A stretch of 64,000 nt of DNA from Boesenbergia rotunda (GCA_024364735.1 JAGFNQ010001114.1:1003171-1067170), one strand, 5' to 3'; shown: positions 43,491 through 55,154, counted from the first letter of the stretch. Numbers and translations are program-made. The notes: a model not told the origin generated them from the letters alone.

Positions 43491-43870
43491 TTCTTAACAA
43501 CATATTTATTTAACTCTGATTAATTCTTAAATAATTAAACCTTAAATAATTCCTAAATAATTAAACCTTAATTAACTCTAATTAATTCTTAAATAATTGA
43601 ACCTTAATTAATAATTTCAACCTTAGTTAATAATTAATAATTTTGACCTTAATTAATAAAATTTTTACTCTAATTAATCCTTAATTAATTTTAGTTTAAT
43701 TAATTTTTAGCAATTTTAAACTTTAATAAATTCCTAACAATTGGTACCCTAATTAATTCTTAATAATTTTAATCCTACTTAATTCGTAATAATTTTAATC
43801 TTTATAATGTTTAATTTTTAAATCTTAATTAAAAATTCAATCCATAATTCAAAAGTCATAAAAAATTCAT
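43491..43870. repeat. AT-rich degenerate repeat, V copy C
   Basis: Counterpart of 30645-31130 with fewer units, which suggests slippage-type loss or gain between copies. 43870-44171 holds nothing recognisable. Confidence 0.7.
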
Positions 43871-44171
43871 GAACTTAACTCAAATTTATTATCTTCAAGT
43901 ATGAAACCAAATAAAATTCTACCCAACCAAAACCTCCAACATAATAATATTAAATATGTCAAAGTAGGTTGGCATATTCGCGGGTTCACACGATATGTAT
44001 CAAATCGGGAATTTGATACATTATTAGAAACTTAATTAAAATGTTATGACTTGATTAGCTCATGCATAAATGCCATGTTCATGCATTTGCTGGTTTTTAA
44101 AAAAAATATTTATCATGTCATTCATGTTTAATTTTCTACATGATTTAGAACGGTTAGATAGGAAAAGATTG

Positions 44172-44495
44172 GTTGACACCTGCCTAACTTAGTACCAGGG
44201 TGGGGCGAGATGATAGTACGTTAGGGAAGCTTAGCTTAGCTAAGTGGAACTAGCGGAAGCTACCTCGCCACATCCTAGACTAGTTAGACCAGAGTTTTTC
44301 AAAGAGTAAAATGAAGGTATTATTTCTTTAAAAGACTTTGTCTAAGGAAATGGTTGATGATCCAATAAGGCTACGACCAAAGAAGGCCTCTGTGCCTCGC
44401 CAAGACCTGGAAGCCGATTATTAAAAATTATCTTTAATTTACAAATTGATTAAACTTGAATCTAACTCAAGGTCAACCAGTCTATAAATAAAATT
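44172..44495 (+). other. Untranslated module shared by V and Y, V copy C
   Basis: Same ordered blocks as 31435-31760, including GTGGAACTAGCGGAAGCTAC and AAGAAGGCCTCTGTGCCTCG. Confidence 0.8.
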
Positions 44496-46122
44496 GAGAA
44501 AAATTATTCAAGCATCTCACAATACACCCATATGGCAGCCATGCTTGCTTGTACTGCGACACTTAGACTGGCTAAGATGTTAATGACTAATTAATTGACA
44601 AATATTTCTCAAAATGTTTTCAAAATCTTTAGGATATATTTTTTTAAAATATATTTTCAAAATAATGGTTAAACATAATAATGTTTTTATGAATTTCATG
44701 CTTGCCTGATTGCTTATCTATAAAATACATTTTCAAAACTCAAATATCTATTTTGAAAAATGGTTGACCTACACACTTAAACACAAATCTTTTAGGTCAA
44801 CACTAAAGTCCCTTAAGACACTTAGGTAGAGTCAGACGGTGTCTAGTTTAGGGGGAGATTTTGTTAAAAGTTATTTTTCAAAATTTTTCAAAATTCAGAT
44901 CTTTCAGATACTGTGTGATTTAAAAATTACTATCAATTCAAAATTATTATGTTTTTGAAAAATATCTCAAAAACTTATGATATCCTTCAAAATATTTTTT
45001 TGAAAATTATATCTTTGAAAAATATCATACTATTTCAAAATGCATTTCAAAAATTATGCTTATTGCTCTTTTGATTTGGATGAACTCTAAATACACATAG
45101 GAAATATCCTTTATGATATGTAAGGATTTCTAAGATTGTGTTAGGTTTAGGGGGAGTCCTACTCAATAGAAATTAATTCTATTCTCTGACTATTTTTTTA
45201 AAAATTATTAGATAATTCTATTTGTTTGAATCAAACCCCAAGACTCAGAGGAAGATCACTTGAAGTCAACAAGCTTCGTAGTACTGTGTCAAGTTTAGGG
45301 GGAGGTCAATTTAGAAAAATTAATAAATGTTTCAAAAATATTATGTTTTCATACAGTATATTTTCAAAATCATTTTGAAAACATAAGTATTTTCTCTTCA
45401 AAACACTATCTTTTTAAATTATATTTTTCTCAGTCTTCAAAATTACTTTGTGAAATTCTTTCCATCTTTTGAACAATTATTCTCTCTTCAAAACACTATC
45501 TTTTTGACTTTTAGAATCGATTTGAAATAATTTTTACTTGAGTTTGGAAAATTTTCAAGACACTTAGGAAAATTTTCTTGTAGTTAACAAGGTTTCCAAG
45601 AATTGTGTCAGGCTGGAAAAGAAACCAAGTCAAAAAAATTATTATGTTTTCAAAACAAAATTTTATTAAAAATATTCATTTATAAAAAATCCCTAAGACA
45701 CATAGGAATTTTCTAGGGGTCAACAAGAATCCTAGGATTGTTTTCAGACTTACAGAAGTTCCATTCTTACTTATTTTTCCATATTGTTGGTGCAATTTAA
45801 GTACTTAGTTTTTAATAATAGTTTACAAAACAAGTACTCAGTCATTTTCAAACAAAATGGGGGAAGAGTCTCGAAATGTTTTATCAAAAATTATACTTTT
45901 AAAATAATTATCCTAAGTACTTTCAAAAGGAGGAGAAATATTCAGGAAATTTTTCATTGTTAGCGCAAGTTTTCATGTAATTTTTTTTATGTGTGACAAA
46001 GGGGGAGAGAAGAGCTTAAGTCAGATTTTTTTTTTCAATTTCTCCCAAAAGATTAAACCTTGACTTAACCCTTAAGACCGATTCTAACTTAAGATATTGT
46101 CAAACATCAAAAAGGGGGAGAT

Positions 46123-46478
46123 TGTTGGTGCAAGATGCATCAGTGATGTCTTCCTCTAATGTTCGATGTTTAACAATATACTTAAGTTAGTAGTATATGT
46201 TAGACGTGGTAAGGGTTTAGTTAGGATTAATATGACTAGCAAAAGAAATCCTTATCAAAGTAAAGAAAAGTCCTAGTTAACCTAGGCAATAAGTCCTGGT
46301 TCGAGGAATTGGACACTAAGTCCTGGCCGAGGGCTGGGCACCTAAGACCTGACCGTGAGTTGGGCACGAAGTCCTGGTTCATGAAATTGGGCAATAAGTC
46401 TAGGCCGAGGGCTGGGCACCTATGACCTGACCAAGGGTTGGGCACGAAGTCCTAGTTCATGGAATTGGTCAATAAGTC
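46123..46478 (+). mobile_element. V LTR 3, first 356 bp, interrupted by X
   Basis: TGTTGGTGCAAGATGCATC follows the polypurine tract 46110-46122. The alternating CCTGGTTC / CTGACC units continue to 46478 where the X LTR starts. The rest is not in the window. Confidence 0.88.
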
Positions 46479-48319
46479 TGTTGGGTATGGCTTGGCGGGC
46501 TTCCTAAGCGATTACTCGGTCGATCCGAGAGACCTCTCCATGTCTACGGATTAAAAATTAATCCGAATGGAGACCCGTCTCCCAACGACCATCTCGTGCC
46601 GTATTGAACGATCCAAATCACAACTCGGCCTTGTGATTTGCTTAACCATTCGACCGCGGAAAAGGCGACGAGTGGATCGCCGGCTTTTGTGTTTATGGTT
46701 GGGGTCCAGTAATAATTTATTCACCGAATTTGGAATCAAAATAATAAATTATTAAACATGAAATGATGAGACATATAATCATGGCACAAGATTGACATAA
46801 GGAAAAACAAAGGAGCATAAGGAAAGATATACCTTTGCGATCACCTCACGGTCTTCTACCTTTTGTCCCTCCCTTCGTGGACGTCGTGTGGGCGACGATC
46901 TACCGCAATCCGAGATCACCAAAGGCTCCAAAAGAGCTCTTCTTCTCACCTTGGCCAAAACAGGAAACCCTAGTTCTAGGGTTACCCTTGCCGCCGGCGC
47001 CTTCTTCCTCTCTCCTTTGCACCACCGACTGCCGGTGCTGCCGTGAGGCCTCCGGACCAGCACAGCTCTTTGAGAGGAAGGAGAAGAAGATGAACAAGGA
47101 GAGAATCCAACCAGCCGACCTGATCCCTCCACCCTCAACTTTGAGGCGTTGCCGTTAGCTGGGTTGCACCGCCTCCCACCAGGCGCCGATGCCTCCTCCG
47201 CCCTCCCTAAGCACCATGCAAGGTAGAGGAGTTCTCTGCCTTGCTTCCTTGAGCCTCAGCCGGAGCTTTGTGGAGGAGGTAAAGAGAACCGAAGGGGAGA
47301 ACCCCTTCTTCTCAACCTTGCGGCGCTGAAACCCTAAGAGGGTGAGAGAGAGAGAGAAGAGAGGAGAAAGGCTTGGGTATTAACTCTTGATTAAGCCTTG
47401 GTTTCTTAATCTCATAGGGTATTTATAGGGCTAATATAGGGACCAAGAGGAGGAGTTGGATCTTGGCCCACTAATGGATCGAAACCCGATCCATTAACTT
47501 AGATTCATTCCACTAAAGGATCTTAATTGAACTTCCTCACCAACTCCCATATTTTCATATGGGCTCCACATATTATGAGTCGTCCATCCCCTCGTGTTTA
47601 AGATCTCGAATGCCCGTTAATTAATTTAAATTACTGAAATTTCAAATTAATTAACCTCTGGATCCTTGACTAGTACCACTCAACCTTATCATCGTGCCGG
47701 ATCAAATCCACCTACAGGGTTTAGCACGATGAACCTCTTGAGCTCATCAAGGGGGCATCATCATCCTAACTCACCAGGACACGGATTCCGTCAATAATCA
47801 TCGGCATATCATTATATTAATATTATCTCCCAACTTACCGGGACTATCGATCTAACAGAATAGATCTCGGCCATTGGTAAATCAAAGAAACAATAATTAA
47901 TAATATACGCCCAATATTATTTTGGTATTAAGGGATCGTACTCCATAATATAAACTGAGGTCCTATCCAATTATGAAGTTAGTACAAATTGGATAACCTC
48001 GGGTTTCGGTCCTGCTCAATGTACTCAAAGCACACTAGTGTAATTCTATGGTCAAGACCAACCACACCTAAATACACTACAACCATCCTGATGGATTGTC
48101 CAATTCCATCTCGGTTGTGGGCCACTTATTTATACTAAGCAAGGAACTGATAACACGATCTTCCGTGTGACACCACACACCATGTTATCTACAATGCAAT
48201 GGAATTGGACTTCGTGTATGTACTATTATAAATAAATACCTAGTGTAGTTGCGATTCTCTTTTTATAATAAAGATGTTCATATAAAGAAACTCATGTCTT
48301 TCAGTATACACATCTTACA
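46479..48319 (-). mobile_element. X copia 3' LTR (1.84 kb)
   Basis: Plus strand TGTTGGGTATGGCTTGGC to ACACATCTTACA. The minus-strand polypurine tract AAGTGGGAGAT (48330-48320) touches the right end, so this is the 3' LTR of a minus-strand element whose internal region lies to the right. Minus TATA at 47421-47428. The fragment at 13426-14899 is a second copy. Confidence 0.82.
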
Positions 48320-48653
48320 ATCTCCCACTTATACTTAAAGACACTGCTGTTCTCCCACTACCATACATTTGACTCTCATATCCTCCACATGCCTATCAAA
48401 AACCTTAGCTGGAAGAGCTTTCATGAAAGGATCTATCAGGTTGTCCTCTGATGCAATCTTGCGACAACCACTTCTCCTCGCTTTAAAATTTCTCGTATCA
48501 GGTGGTACTTGCGCTCTATGTGTTTACTCACCTTATGGGCTCGTGGTTCCTTTGAGTTTGCAACTGCACCACTGTTATCACAAAAGATTGTGATACATCT
48601 GGCCAAACCAGGAACACATCCAAGTCCATTATGAAGTTCCTGAGCCATACAGC
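48320..48653 (-). pseudogene. X RNase H stub (copia Pol C-terminus)
   Basis: On the minus strand 48648-48436 reads AQELHNGLGCVPGLARCITI, FCDNSGAVANSKEPRAHK and SKHIERKYHLIREILKRGEV, the end of copia RNase H. After a stop, weak Pol-end sequence continues to the polypurine tract. The upstream part was cut off where Y inserted (48654). Confidence 0.85.
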
Positions 48654-49124
48654 TGTTGGTGCAATTTGCACTAATAGTTAAACCTGAGTTTTGATGAATG
48701 ACAAATAGGTTAATGTTAGACTTGCTTTTGGTTTTGACCTCTTTACTAAGTGTGCAGGGTTGAAAGACTTAGGACCTAACACCAGGCTGAAGTCCAGGGT
48801 AGTTGAGTCCTGGCGGGAAGTCCAGGGTGGTTGAGTCCTGGCGAGAAGCCCAGTTGGGTTCACGGGGCCTGACAACTGGCTGAAGCCCAAGTTGGTTGAA
48901 ACTTGGCAAAAAGACCAGGGTGGTTGAGCCCTGGCAGGAAGACCTGGTGGGTTAAGAAGTTGAGTAGAGCTGCACGAGGTAAGTGAGGTAAGTCACTGGA
49001 GGAGCGAACCAGTGAGGACGGGTCCTATTTTAGGACTGTAGGCGCGGTCCAACTTAGGCCCATTTTGGTGACCTCGGTTGAGTCCTGGTTAGATCCTTAT
49101 CCAGGTTTGGACGGGGTCTAATTA

Positions 49125-49300
49125 ACTCTAAATGCATTAACTCTATTTTACAGAATTTATTTAATTAGATTCTAAATGCATTAACTCTATTTTACAGAAT
49201 TTATTTAATTAGATTCTAAATGCATTAACTCTATTTTACAGAATTTATTTAATTAGATTCTAAATGCATTAACTCTATTTTACAGAATTTATTTAATTAG
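49125..49300. repeat. Four tandem 44-bp units in Y LTR
   Basis: ATTCTAAATGCATTAACTCT and TTATTTAATTAG form each unit. The last three copies look identical and the first differs at its start. Confidence 0.95.
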
Positions 49301-49648
49301 ATTTTGTAGTTGAATTTTATAAAATTATTCCTTATCTAAAGCCTTGGTGGAGGATAAATTATCATTTAAATTATTCGTACTTCCTTCTTTTTAGAGAATA
49401 TAATTATTCCTACTAATGCTTAAAATTCTCACGTAAAGCTTAGCTGGAAGGATAAAATCTCCTTTTAAATTATTAATAAAATTGTAAGAAGATAAAACCT
49501 CTCGGTTAACTTTTCAATATTCTGTATTTATATTGTATTTAAATTATTTTCTTAATTGAAGCAAAGGATAGAAACATTATCTTTTTTTTAATTATTTCAT
49601 CTTGTTGATGGATAAAATTTGAGCTGAGAAGATCATGCATCGAGGCAC

Positions 49649-49656
49649 TATAAATA
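49649..49656 (+). promoter_or_regulatory. TATA box of Y 5' LTR
   Basis: CACTATAAATAGAAGC, a canonical plant TATA context. Confidence 0.75.
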
Positions 49657-50194
49657 GAAGCAAGCAAGCCCTCTAACAGAGAAGAAAATTTGATTCTGGT
49701 TCAAGCTTTGGCGCTCTCTTGCTTCCACGCTCCTCTGCTGCGGTTTGTGCTTTGACTCGACGCTGTCCGACCGCTGCTGGAAGATCGCTCCCAACACCCA
49801 AGCTGCTTCAGATAAATCTAAGTGTTGGGTAACGAATTTTTTTTCTGTCTGCACTTAAATTATTTAAGGGGGAAGTGTAGGGCTGTTACACTTCCGCCCA
49901 ATCTTGTATTCGAATCACTCTATCGGTAGTTTGTCGGTAGAGGTTTTTAGTGGATTGCCCACAGGAAAGTTTCAAGGAACCTGGGCCTTCGAGTAGGAGT
50001 CGGCGAAGGCTCCGAACGAAGTAAAACTCCTCGTGTAATTTTTTACTATTTTTCACTTTCGCATTTCGTTTTAATTTTTCCGCTGCGCACGTTATAAAAA
50101 GCATCGTACAATTTTCTATCGACTCTGATTTTATAACGAAGATTTTAAAAGTCACGTGATTCACCCCCCCTCTCACGTGCATCGGTCCTACAAG

Positions 50195-50207
50195 TGGTAT
50201 CAGAGCC
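50195..50207 (+). other. Primer-binding site of Y
   Basis: TGGTATCAGAGCC two bases after the LTR. Confidence 0.88.
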
Positions 50208-50461
50208 AAGTTCGCTCTGTATCGGTGCAACCACCATAAGAGCCGGGGGAAATCTAATTCTTTTTCATTTGTTTTTGTGTTTTTGCTGAACGATCTAAAT
50301 TAGGTATTGTTGCCTAAATTTAGATATTTTCTATCGATTTTACTCGAATTTGGGCAACACCATTTCGAGTCGTTTTTTGTTCCTTTCTTCTCTTTTTCCT
50401 ACCACACTACTAATCCAAGACCTAGTCTTGGAACAAGTGTTTTTGTTGTTGTCTATTTCAG

Positions 50462-52129
50462 ATGGCTCAAGGTGAAGGATATAGTACTGCCCGTCCTCCG
50501 CTCTTCAATGGGGAAGACTTCCCTTACTGGAAATGAAGAATGGAGGTGTACCTAAAGACTGATATGGATCAATGGTTCGCGGTGCAATCTGGCTACGAAG
50601 CACCAATGGACGAGGGAAACAATGCACTACTGAAGCATGACAGATGAAACCTAGAAATGAAGAAAAGGGCTCAGATTGAGTTCAAAGCACAGAACACACT
50701 CCAATGCGGACTAACCAAAGAGGAATTGAACCGTATCGGCCCAACTGAATCTGCCAAAGAACTTTGGGACAAACTGATTGAACTGCATGAAGGCACCTCA
50801 GATGCGAAGGTAACAAAAAGAGATTTGTTATTGAATAAATTATTTAACATAAACATGCAGGAAGGTGAGTCTGCAAGCCAACTCCACGCCCGGATCAAGG
50901 ACATACTAAATGGACTCCACCTCATTGGGCACAAACAAGAAAATAGAGATATTATAAGGTATGCACTAAATGCCTTTCCTAGAAACTCTTTATGGGCATC
51001 CATCATAGATGCTTATAAAATTTCTAGGAATCTTTCCAAAATAAATATAGATGAACTATTCTGTGAATTAGAACTGCACGAACAAACTAACGCCAAGGCC
51101 GAGAAAGGATTTGCTTTGTTTACAGGTTCTTCAAAAGAAGTCAAGTCGAAAAAGAAAATTCAAGAATCAGAAGAAGAGTCAGACTCAGACTCAGATGACG
51201 AGGAACAAATGGTTAACTTAGTAAGAAAAGTCCTCGCCAAAAAGAAAAGAAAATTCTCGAAAAGAGATTTCCAAAAGATAATGAAGCCAACCAGTTATGG
51301 AGACAAAAGCAAAATAACCTGCTTCGGTTGCAACAGAAAAGGACACTTCAAACATGAATGTCCCTACAAAACGGAGGACCAATCAAAGAAAAGCAAGAAG
51401 AAGAAGGCTCTTCAAGCCACCTGGGACGAGAGTTCGGATGACTCTGACTATGAACCACCAAAGAAGACAAGCTACCTCACGCTAATGGCAACTGGACCCG
51501 GGTCAGACTCGGAGCACGACGAAGATTCCGAATACGAGTCGAGTCAAGAGATCGGACTCTTTTCGGATGACTCGACTAAGGTATATTTAGATTCAGTTAA
51601 TGAAAATTTTTTTAAGATTATTTCCATTTTAAATAATAAATTACTTGCATCTGAATCTAGGAATGACCAGCTCCTTAAGGAAAATCAAGACCTTAAGGAG
51701 CAATTAATTAATACCAGAACATTAACTGAACAAACTCAAAATCAAAAGACAATTGAGCTTGAAACTGAAAACTCCACTCTAAAGGGCGAAGTCCTAAAAC
51801 TTAAGGATCTACTAGCAACTTTCACAACCCGATCCAAGAACCTTGACCTCATTCTTGGATCACAAAAGGGCATGTACAATAAATCTGGGATAGGATATAA
51901 ATCAGGATCAGCCCAAAGATCCTTTATCTCCTTTATCCACCCCCGCAAAAATCAACCAAAAGCGTGGGTTCCGAAAGCTTACCTAACAAAGCAAGTAGGT
52001 CAGAATCAACTTTATGTCCCAAAAAGGGACATCCACTACATTGACCCTAGACACCCAGTCTACAATTTAGGGGGAAGCTCCAAATTAGTTGGCACCTCAA
52101 AGTCACCCTTTACCCGTCTGGGTACCTAG
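50462..52129 (+). pseudogene. gag: Y Gag, Sirevirus-like, two early stops
   Basis: The frame starts at ATG 50462 (MAQGEGYSTARPPLFNGEDF, PYWK). It has TGA at 50534-50536 and 50645-50647, then is open for 490 residues from 50657. The copia gag domain shows KELWDKLIELHEGTSDAK and NRDIIRYALNAFPRNSLWAS. After an acidic Ser/Asp stretch comes the knuckle CFGCNRKGHFKHEC (51320-51361), a second acidic part with YLTLMATGPGSD, a leucine coiled coil (LLKENQDLKEQL) and the block NLDLILGSQ...YNKSGIGY. Length and layout match the S Gag. Only the two stops, both TGA, separate it from an intact gene. It would form particles and bind element RNA. Confidence 0.88.
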
Positions 52130-52150
52130 GACTAGTTTCAAAAGTTAGTC

Positions 52151-52515
52151 TGACACTTGACCTACTCAGTACCAGGGTAGGGCGAGCTGATAGTATGTTA
52201 GGGAAGCTGATCTAAGGAGTCAGGTAGGGGAAGGCGTCCTCTATTTGGTCTTCTTAGCCCAGTGGAACTAGCCGAAGCTACCTCGCCACATCCTTGACTA
52301 GTTAGACCAAGGAGTTTCAATAGGTAGGTTAAAAGTACAACTTCCTTAAGCGGTTTTGCCTAGAAAGTGGTTGTTGATCCAATAAGGCTTCGGCCAAAGA
52401 AGACCTCTGTGCCTCGCCACGGCCTGGAAACCAATTATGGAAGTATACTTTTAAACTGCTTCTTGTCAAACCTGAATCTAACAAAAGGTCAGATTAACTT
52501 TTATAAATCAAACTC
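52151..52515 (+). other. Untranslated module shared by Y and V, Y copy
   Basis: AGGGTAGGGCGAGCTGATAG, GTGGAACTAGCCGAAGCTAC, GACTAGTTAGACCAAGGAG, AAGAAGACCTCTGTGCCTCG in the same order as V, with one extra insert (about 52213-52255). Directly follows gag. Stops in every frame. Confidence 0.8.
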
Positions 52516-52588
52516 AAACTTATCTCACACAAATCATAGGATCCCTTTGATTGACAACTTAGATCAAGTGAGATGAATAAGGACAACT

Positions 52589-53340
52589 AAAATCAAATTC
52601 AAAATTCAAATTAACAAAATCAAATTCAAAATTCAAATTAACAAAATCAAAATTCAAAATTCAAATTAACAAAATCAAATTTCAAAATTCAAATTAACAA
52701 AATCAAATTTCAAAATTCAAATTAACAAATTCAAAATTCAAAATTCAAATTAACAAAATCAAAATTCAAAATTCAAATTAACAAAATCAAAATTCAAAAT
52801 TCAAATTAACAAAATCAAATTTCAAAATTCAAATTAACAAAATCAAATTTCAAAATTCAAATTAACAAAATCAAATTTCAAAATTCAAATTAACAATATC
52901 AAATTTCAAAATTCAAATTAACAAAATCAAATTTCAAAATTCAAATTAACAAAATCAAATTTCAAAATTCAAATTAACAAATTCAAAATTCAAAATTCAA
53001 ATTAACAAATTCAAAATTCAAAATTCAAACTAACAAAATCAAAGTTCAAAATTCAAATTAACGAATTCAAAATTCAAAATTCAAATTAACGAATTCAAAA
53101 TTCAAAATTCAAATTAACAAAATCAAAATTAATAAAATTCAAATTAATTCAAAATTCAAATTCAAAAATTAATAAAATTCAAATTCAAAATTCAAAATTA
53201 ATAAAATTCAAATTCAAAAATTCATAAAATTCAAATTCAAAATTTAAATTCAAAAATTCATAAAATTCAAATTCAAAAATTCATAAAATTCCAATTCAAA
53301 ATTTAAATTCAAAAATTAATAAAATTCAAAATTCAAATTC
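52589..53340. repeat. AT-rich tandem repeat, about 28-bp unit
   Basis: AAAATCAAATTTCAAAATTC plus AAATTAAC repeated some 20 times, decaying into shorter AATTCAAA units after 53110. No coding. Confidence 0.92.
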
Positions 53341-53478
53341 AAGTTTTAAATTCTTTAGGATGTTTAAAATTTTCTTAAAAAAAAAATTAACTTTGATTTC
53401 AAACTTGACTTTTGAGACTGGTGGACTTAGCCTAAGTTTGACCCCTAGAGATGCATGTTCCTATAGAGTTAGCGGCCG

Positions 53479-53543
53479 CATCTCACAAAGCACATTAGGT
53501 ATAACATATTTGTGTATGCTAAAACTTAGAACGGGGTGAGATG
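53479..53543 (+). other. Conserved GCATCTCAC...GTGAGATGC hairpin, Y copy
   Basis: Nine-base stem around a loop of about 50 bases; the core stem is as in V. From 53544 to 53929 there is a purine tract TTCAGGGGGAGC near 53765 and nothing coding. Confidence 0.6.
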
Positions 53544-53929
53544 CATAGGGTATTGCCTGGACTTCAGAATGCTTAAACCTGTGCATCGTAGCAAGTCTGG
53601 GCATTAAATACCAACTCCATATTGATCAAGTCAAATAGTCTTTCTGTAAAGCTAAGCTAGACACTAGTACTTGACTTGACTAACCTAGTGAAAACTACTA
53701 ACCTATAGATAGTTAGCTAGTAACTACGGTTAGACATTCAAAATGGGCTAAACTTTCTTACTTGGTTCAGGGGGAGCTTGAGTTTATATTTTGTATTCTA
53801 ACTCTCAAAAATGTTTAGTGAAAACTGTTTTAGAAAATATCTTCTTTAATTGAACAAGGATTGTTTTAAAAAAAAAATTATCTTGAAATTTTTTTCTCAA
53901 ATTAATCCTGAAAATATTCTAAATGATCC

Positions 53930-54511
53930 TTTGAAAAGAATCAAGACACTCAAGACACACCAGTAGTACCTCGTCGCAGTGGGAGGTAAGTGAGACAGCC
54001 TGAAAGGTATATGTTTTTGGGAGAGTCTTCAGACTTGATCCCGGGAAAACATGAACCGGATCCCTGGACCTATGACGAGGCCCTCCAAGACAAAGATGCA
54101 GATTCTTGGCAAAGGACAATGAAATCCGAGACCCCAAACAATTCCAAGCCTGCCTGACGAAGTGATCTCCAGCCTATCTGAGAAGATCAAGACTCTCAGA
54201 ATCAATGGATTCTAACCATGTCTGGGAGCTAGTAGAACCATCCAATGGTATAAAAGCCATTGGATGCAAGTGGATCTACAAAAGAAAGAGAGGATCAGAC
54301 GAGAAGGTTGAGACCTTCAAAGCAAGGCTTGTTGTGAAAGGGTACACTTAGAAAGAGGGTATCAATTATGAGGAAACCTTTTCACCAGTAGTCATGTTCA
54401 AGTCGATCCGGATTCTCTTATCAATAGCTGCTCATATGGATTATGAGGTTTGACAGATGGATGTCAAGACAGCCTTCCTTAACGGGAGTCTTGATGAGAC
54501 CATCTACATGA
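53930..54511 (+). pseudogene. RT N-terminal fragment of another copia type
   Basis: Frames read LDPGKT and EPDPWTYDEALQDKDADSW, then NHVWELVEPSNGIKAIGCKW, YKRKRGSDEKVETFKARLV, YEETFSPVVMFKSIRILLS and QMDVKTAFLNGSLDETIYMM. This is the pre-RT linker and the first third of copia RT up to the first catalytic Asp. Two stops (TAG after GYT, TGA before QMD) and at least one frameshift. The wording matches the Z-like RT rather than the S-like RT, although Y's gag is S-like. The fragment stops at the T-LTR junction. Confidence 0.85.
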
Positions 54512-54880
54512 TGAGGCAATCTGTGGTCCGGAGTGACCAAGTGTTTTGAGGTTTGGGCAAAGGGTTTAAGTTAGGTTTACCCTTGTATTCTTATATATGT
54601 ATGTTGAGTGTGCAGGTTGTACAGGTTACACATATGGACTTGGCTGGACGCCCTCGGTATGGTGAAGGGTGGCATGGAGACAAGCTGGAGGCTTGTTTGT
54701 GCACCTGAGGGACCTTGGAGAGCAGGGACGATGAGCTGATGGGCGCGGACTTTGAGGCACGCCTGAAGGATGGCATGGAGGCAAGCTGGAGGCTTGCATG
54801 CATCCGAGGGACGAGAGCCGAAGATGAAGAGGACGTGAAGGCAACAGTCGAGGCTACGGATGAGGAGACAATCGAGTCAT
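54512..54880 (+). repeat. Fragment of a T LTR inside Y
   Basis: TGAGGCAATCTGTGGTCCGG to GACAATCGAGTCA matches the first third of the T LTR (34639-35000) starting three bases in. It lacks a target duplication and directly touches the Y 3' LTR. Confidence 0.88.
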
Positions 54881-55154
54881 TGTTGGTGCAATTTGCACTA
54901 ATAGTTAAACCTGAGTTTTGATGAATGACAAATAGGTTAAAGTTAGACTTGCTTTTGGTTTTGACCTCTTTACTAAGTGTGCAGGGTTAAAAGACTTAGG
55001 ACCTGACACCAGGCTGAAGTCCAGGGTGGTTGAGTCCTGGCGGGAAGTCCAGGGTGGTTGAGTCCTGGCGAGAAGTCCAGTTGGGTTCACGGGGCCTGAC
55101 AACTGGCTGAAGCCCAAGTTGGTTGAAACTTGGCAAAAAGACCTGGGTGGTTGA
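54881..55154 (+). repeat. Y 3' LTR, first 274 bp, interrupted by Z
   Basis: Matches 48654-48927 with about five or six differences. Z begins at 55155 after GTTGA. Confidence 0.9.

Larger units (their letters stand above)
42429..46122 (+). mobile_element. V internal region, copy C (3.7 kb, uninterrupted)
   Basis: The cleanest V internal region: knuckle ORF 42509-42832, acidic ORF 43106-43490, AT repeat to 43870, shared module 44172-44495, hairpin 44513, polypurine-like units near 44852, 45150, 45300, 45610 and 45740, and polypurine tract 46110-46122. No enzyme coding. Confidence 0.9.
48654..50192 (+). repeat. Y 5' LTR (1,539 bp)
   Basis: TGTTGGTGCAATTTGCACT to CGTGCATCGGTCCTACA. It has repeated CCAGGGTGGTTGAG(T/C)CCTGGC units at 48795-48940, a 44-bp tandem at 49125-49300 and TATAAATA at 49649-49656. 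Confidence 0.92.
48654..55154 (+). mobile_element. Element Y: patchwork Sirevirus-like copia
   Basis: 5' LTR 48654-50192, primer site 50195-50207, gag 50462-52129, shared module 52151-52515, AT tandem 52589-53340, hairpin 53479-53543, foreign-type RT fragment 53930-54511, T-LTR fragment 54512-54880, and 3' LTR from 54881, interrupted by Z at 55155. Protease, integrase, most of RT and RNase H are missing. No polypurine tract precedes the 3' LTR. The right end and target duplication lie beyond the window. Confidence 0.85.

Noticed and set aside
46835..47158. ORFs in both directions in the X LTR
   Set aside because: Inside an LTR, not conserved in the 13426-14899 copy.
52589..53340. CRISPR-like array or satellite
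   Set aside because: There are no spacers, units are contiguous AT-rich tandems, and they lie inside a plant retroelement.
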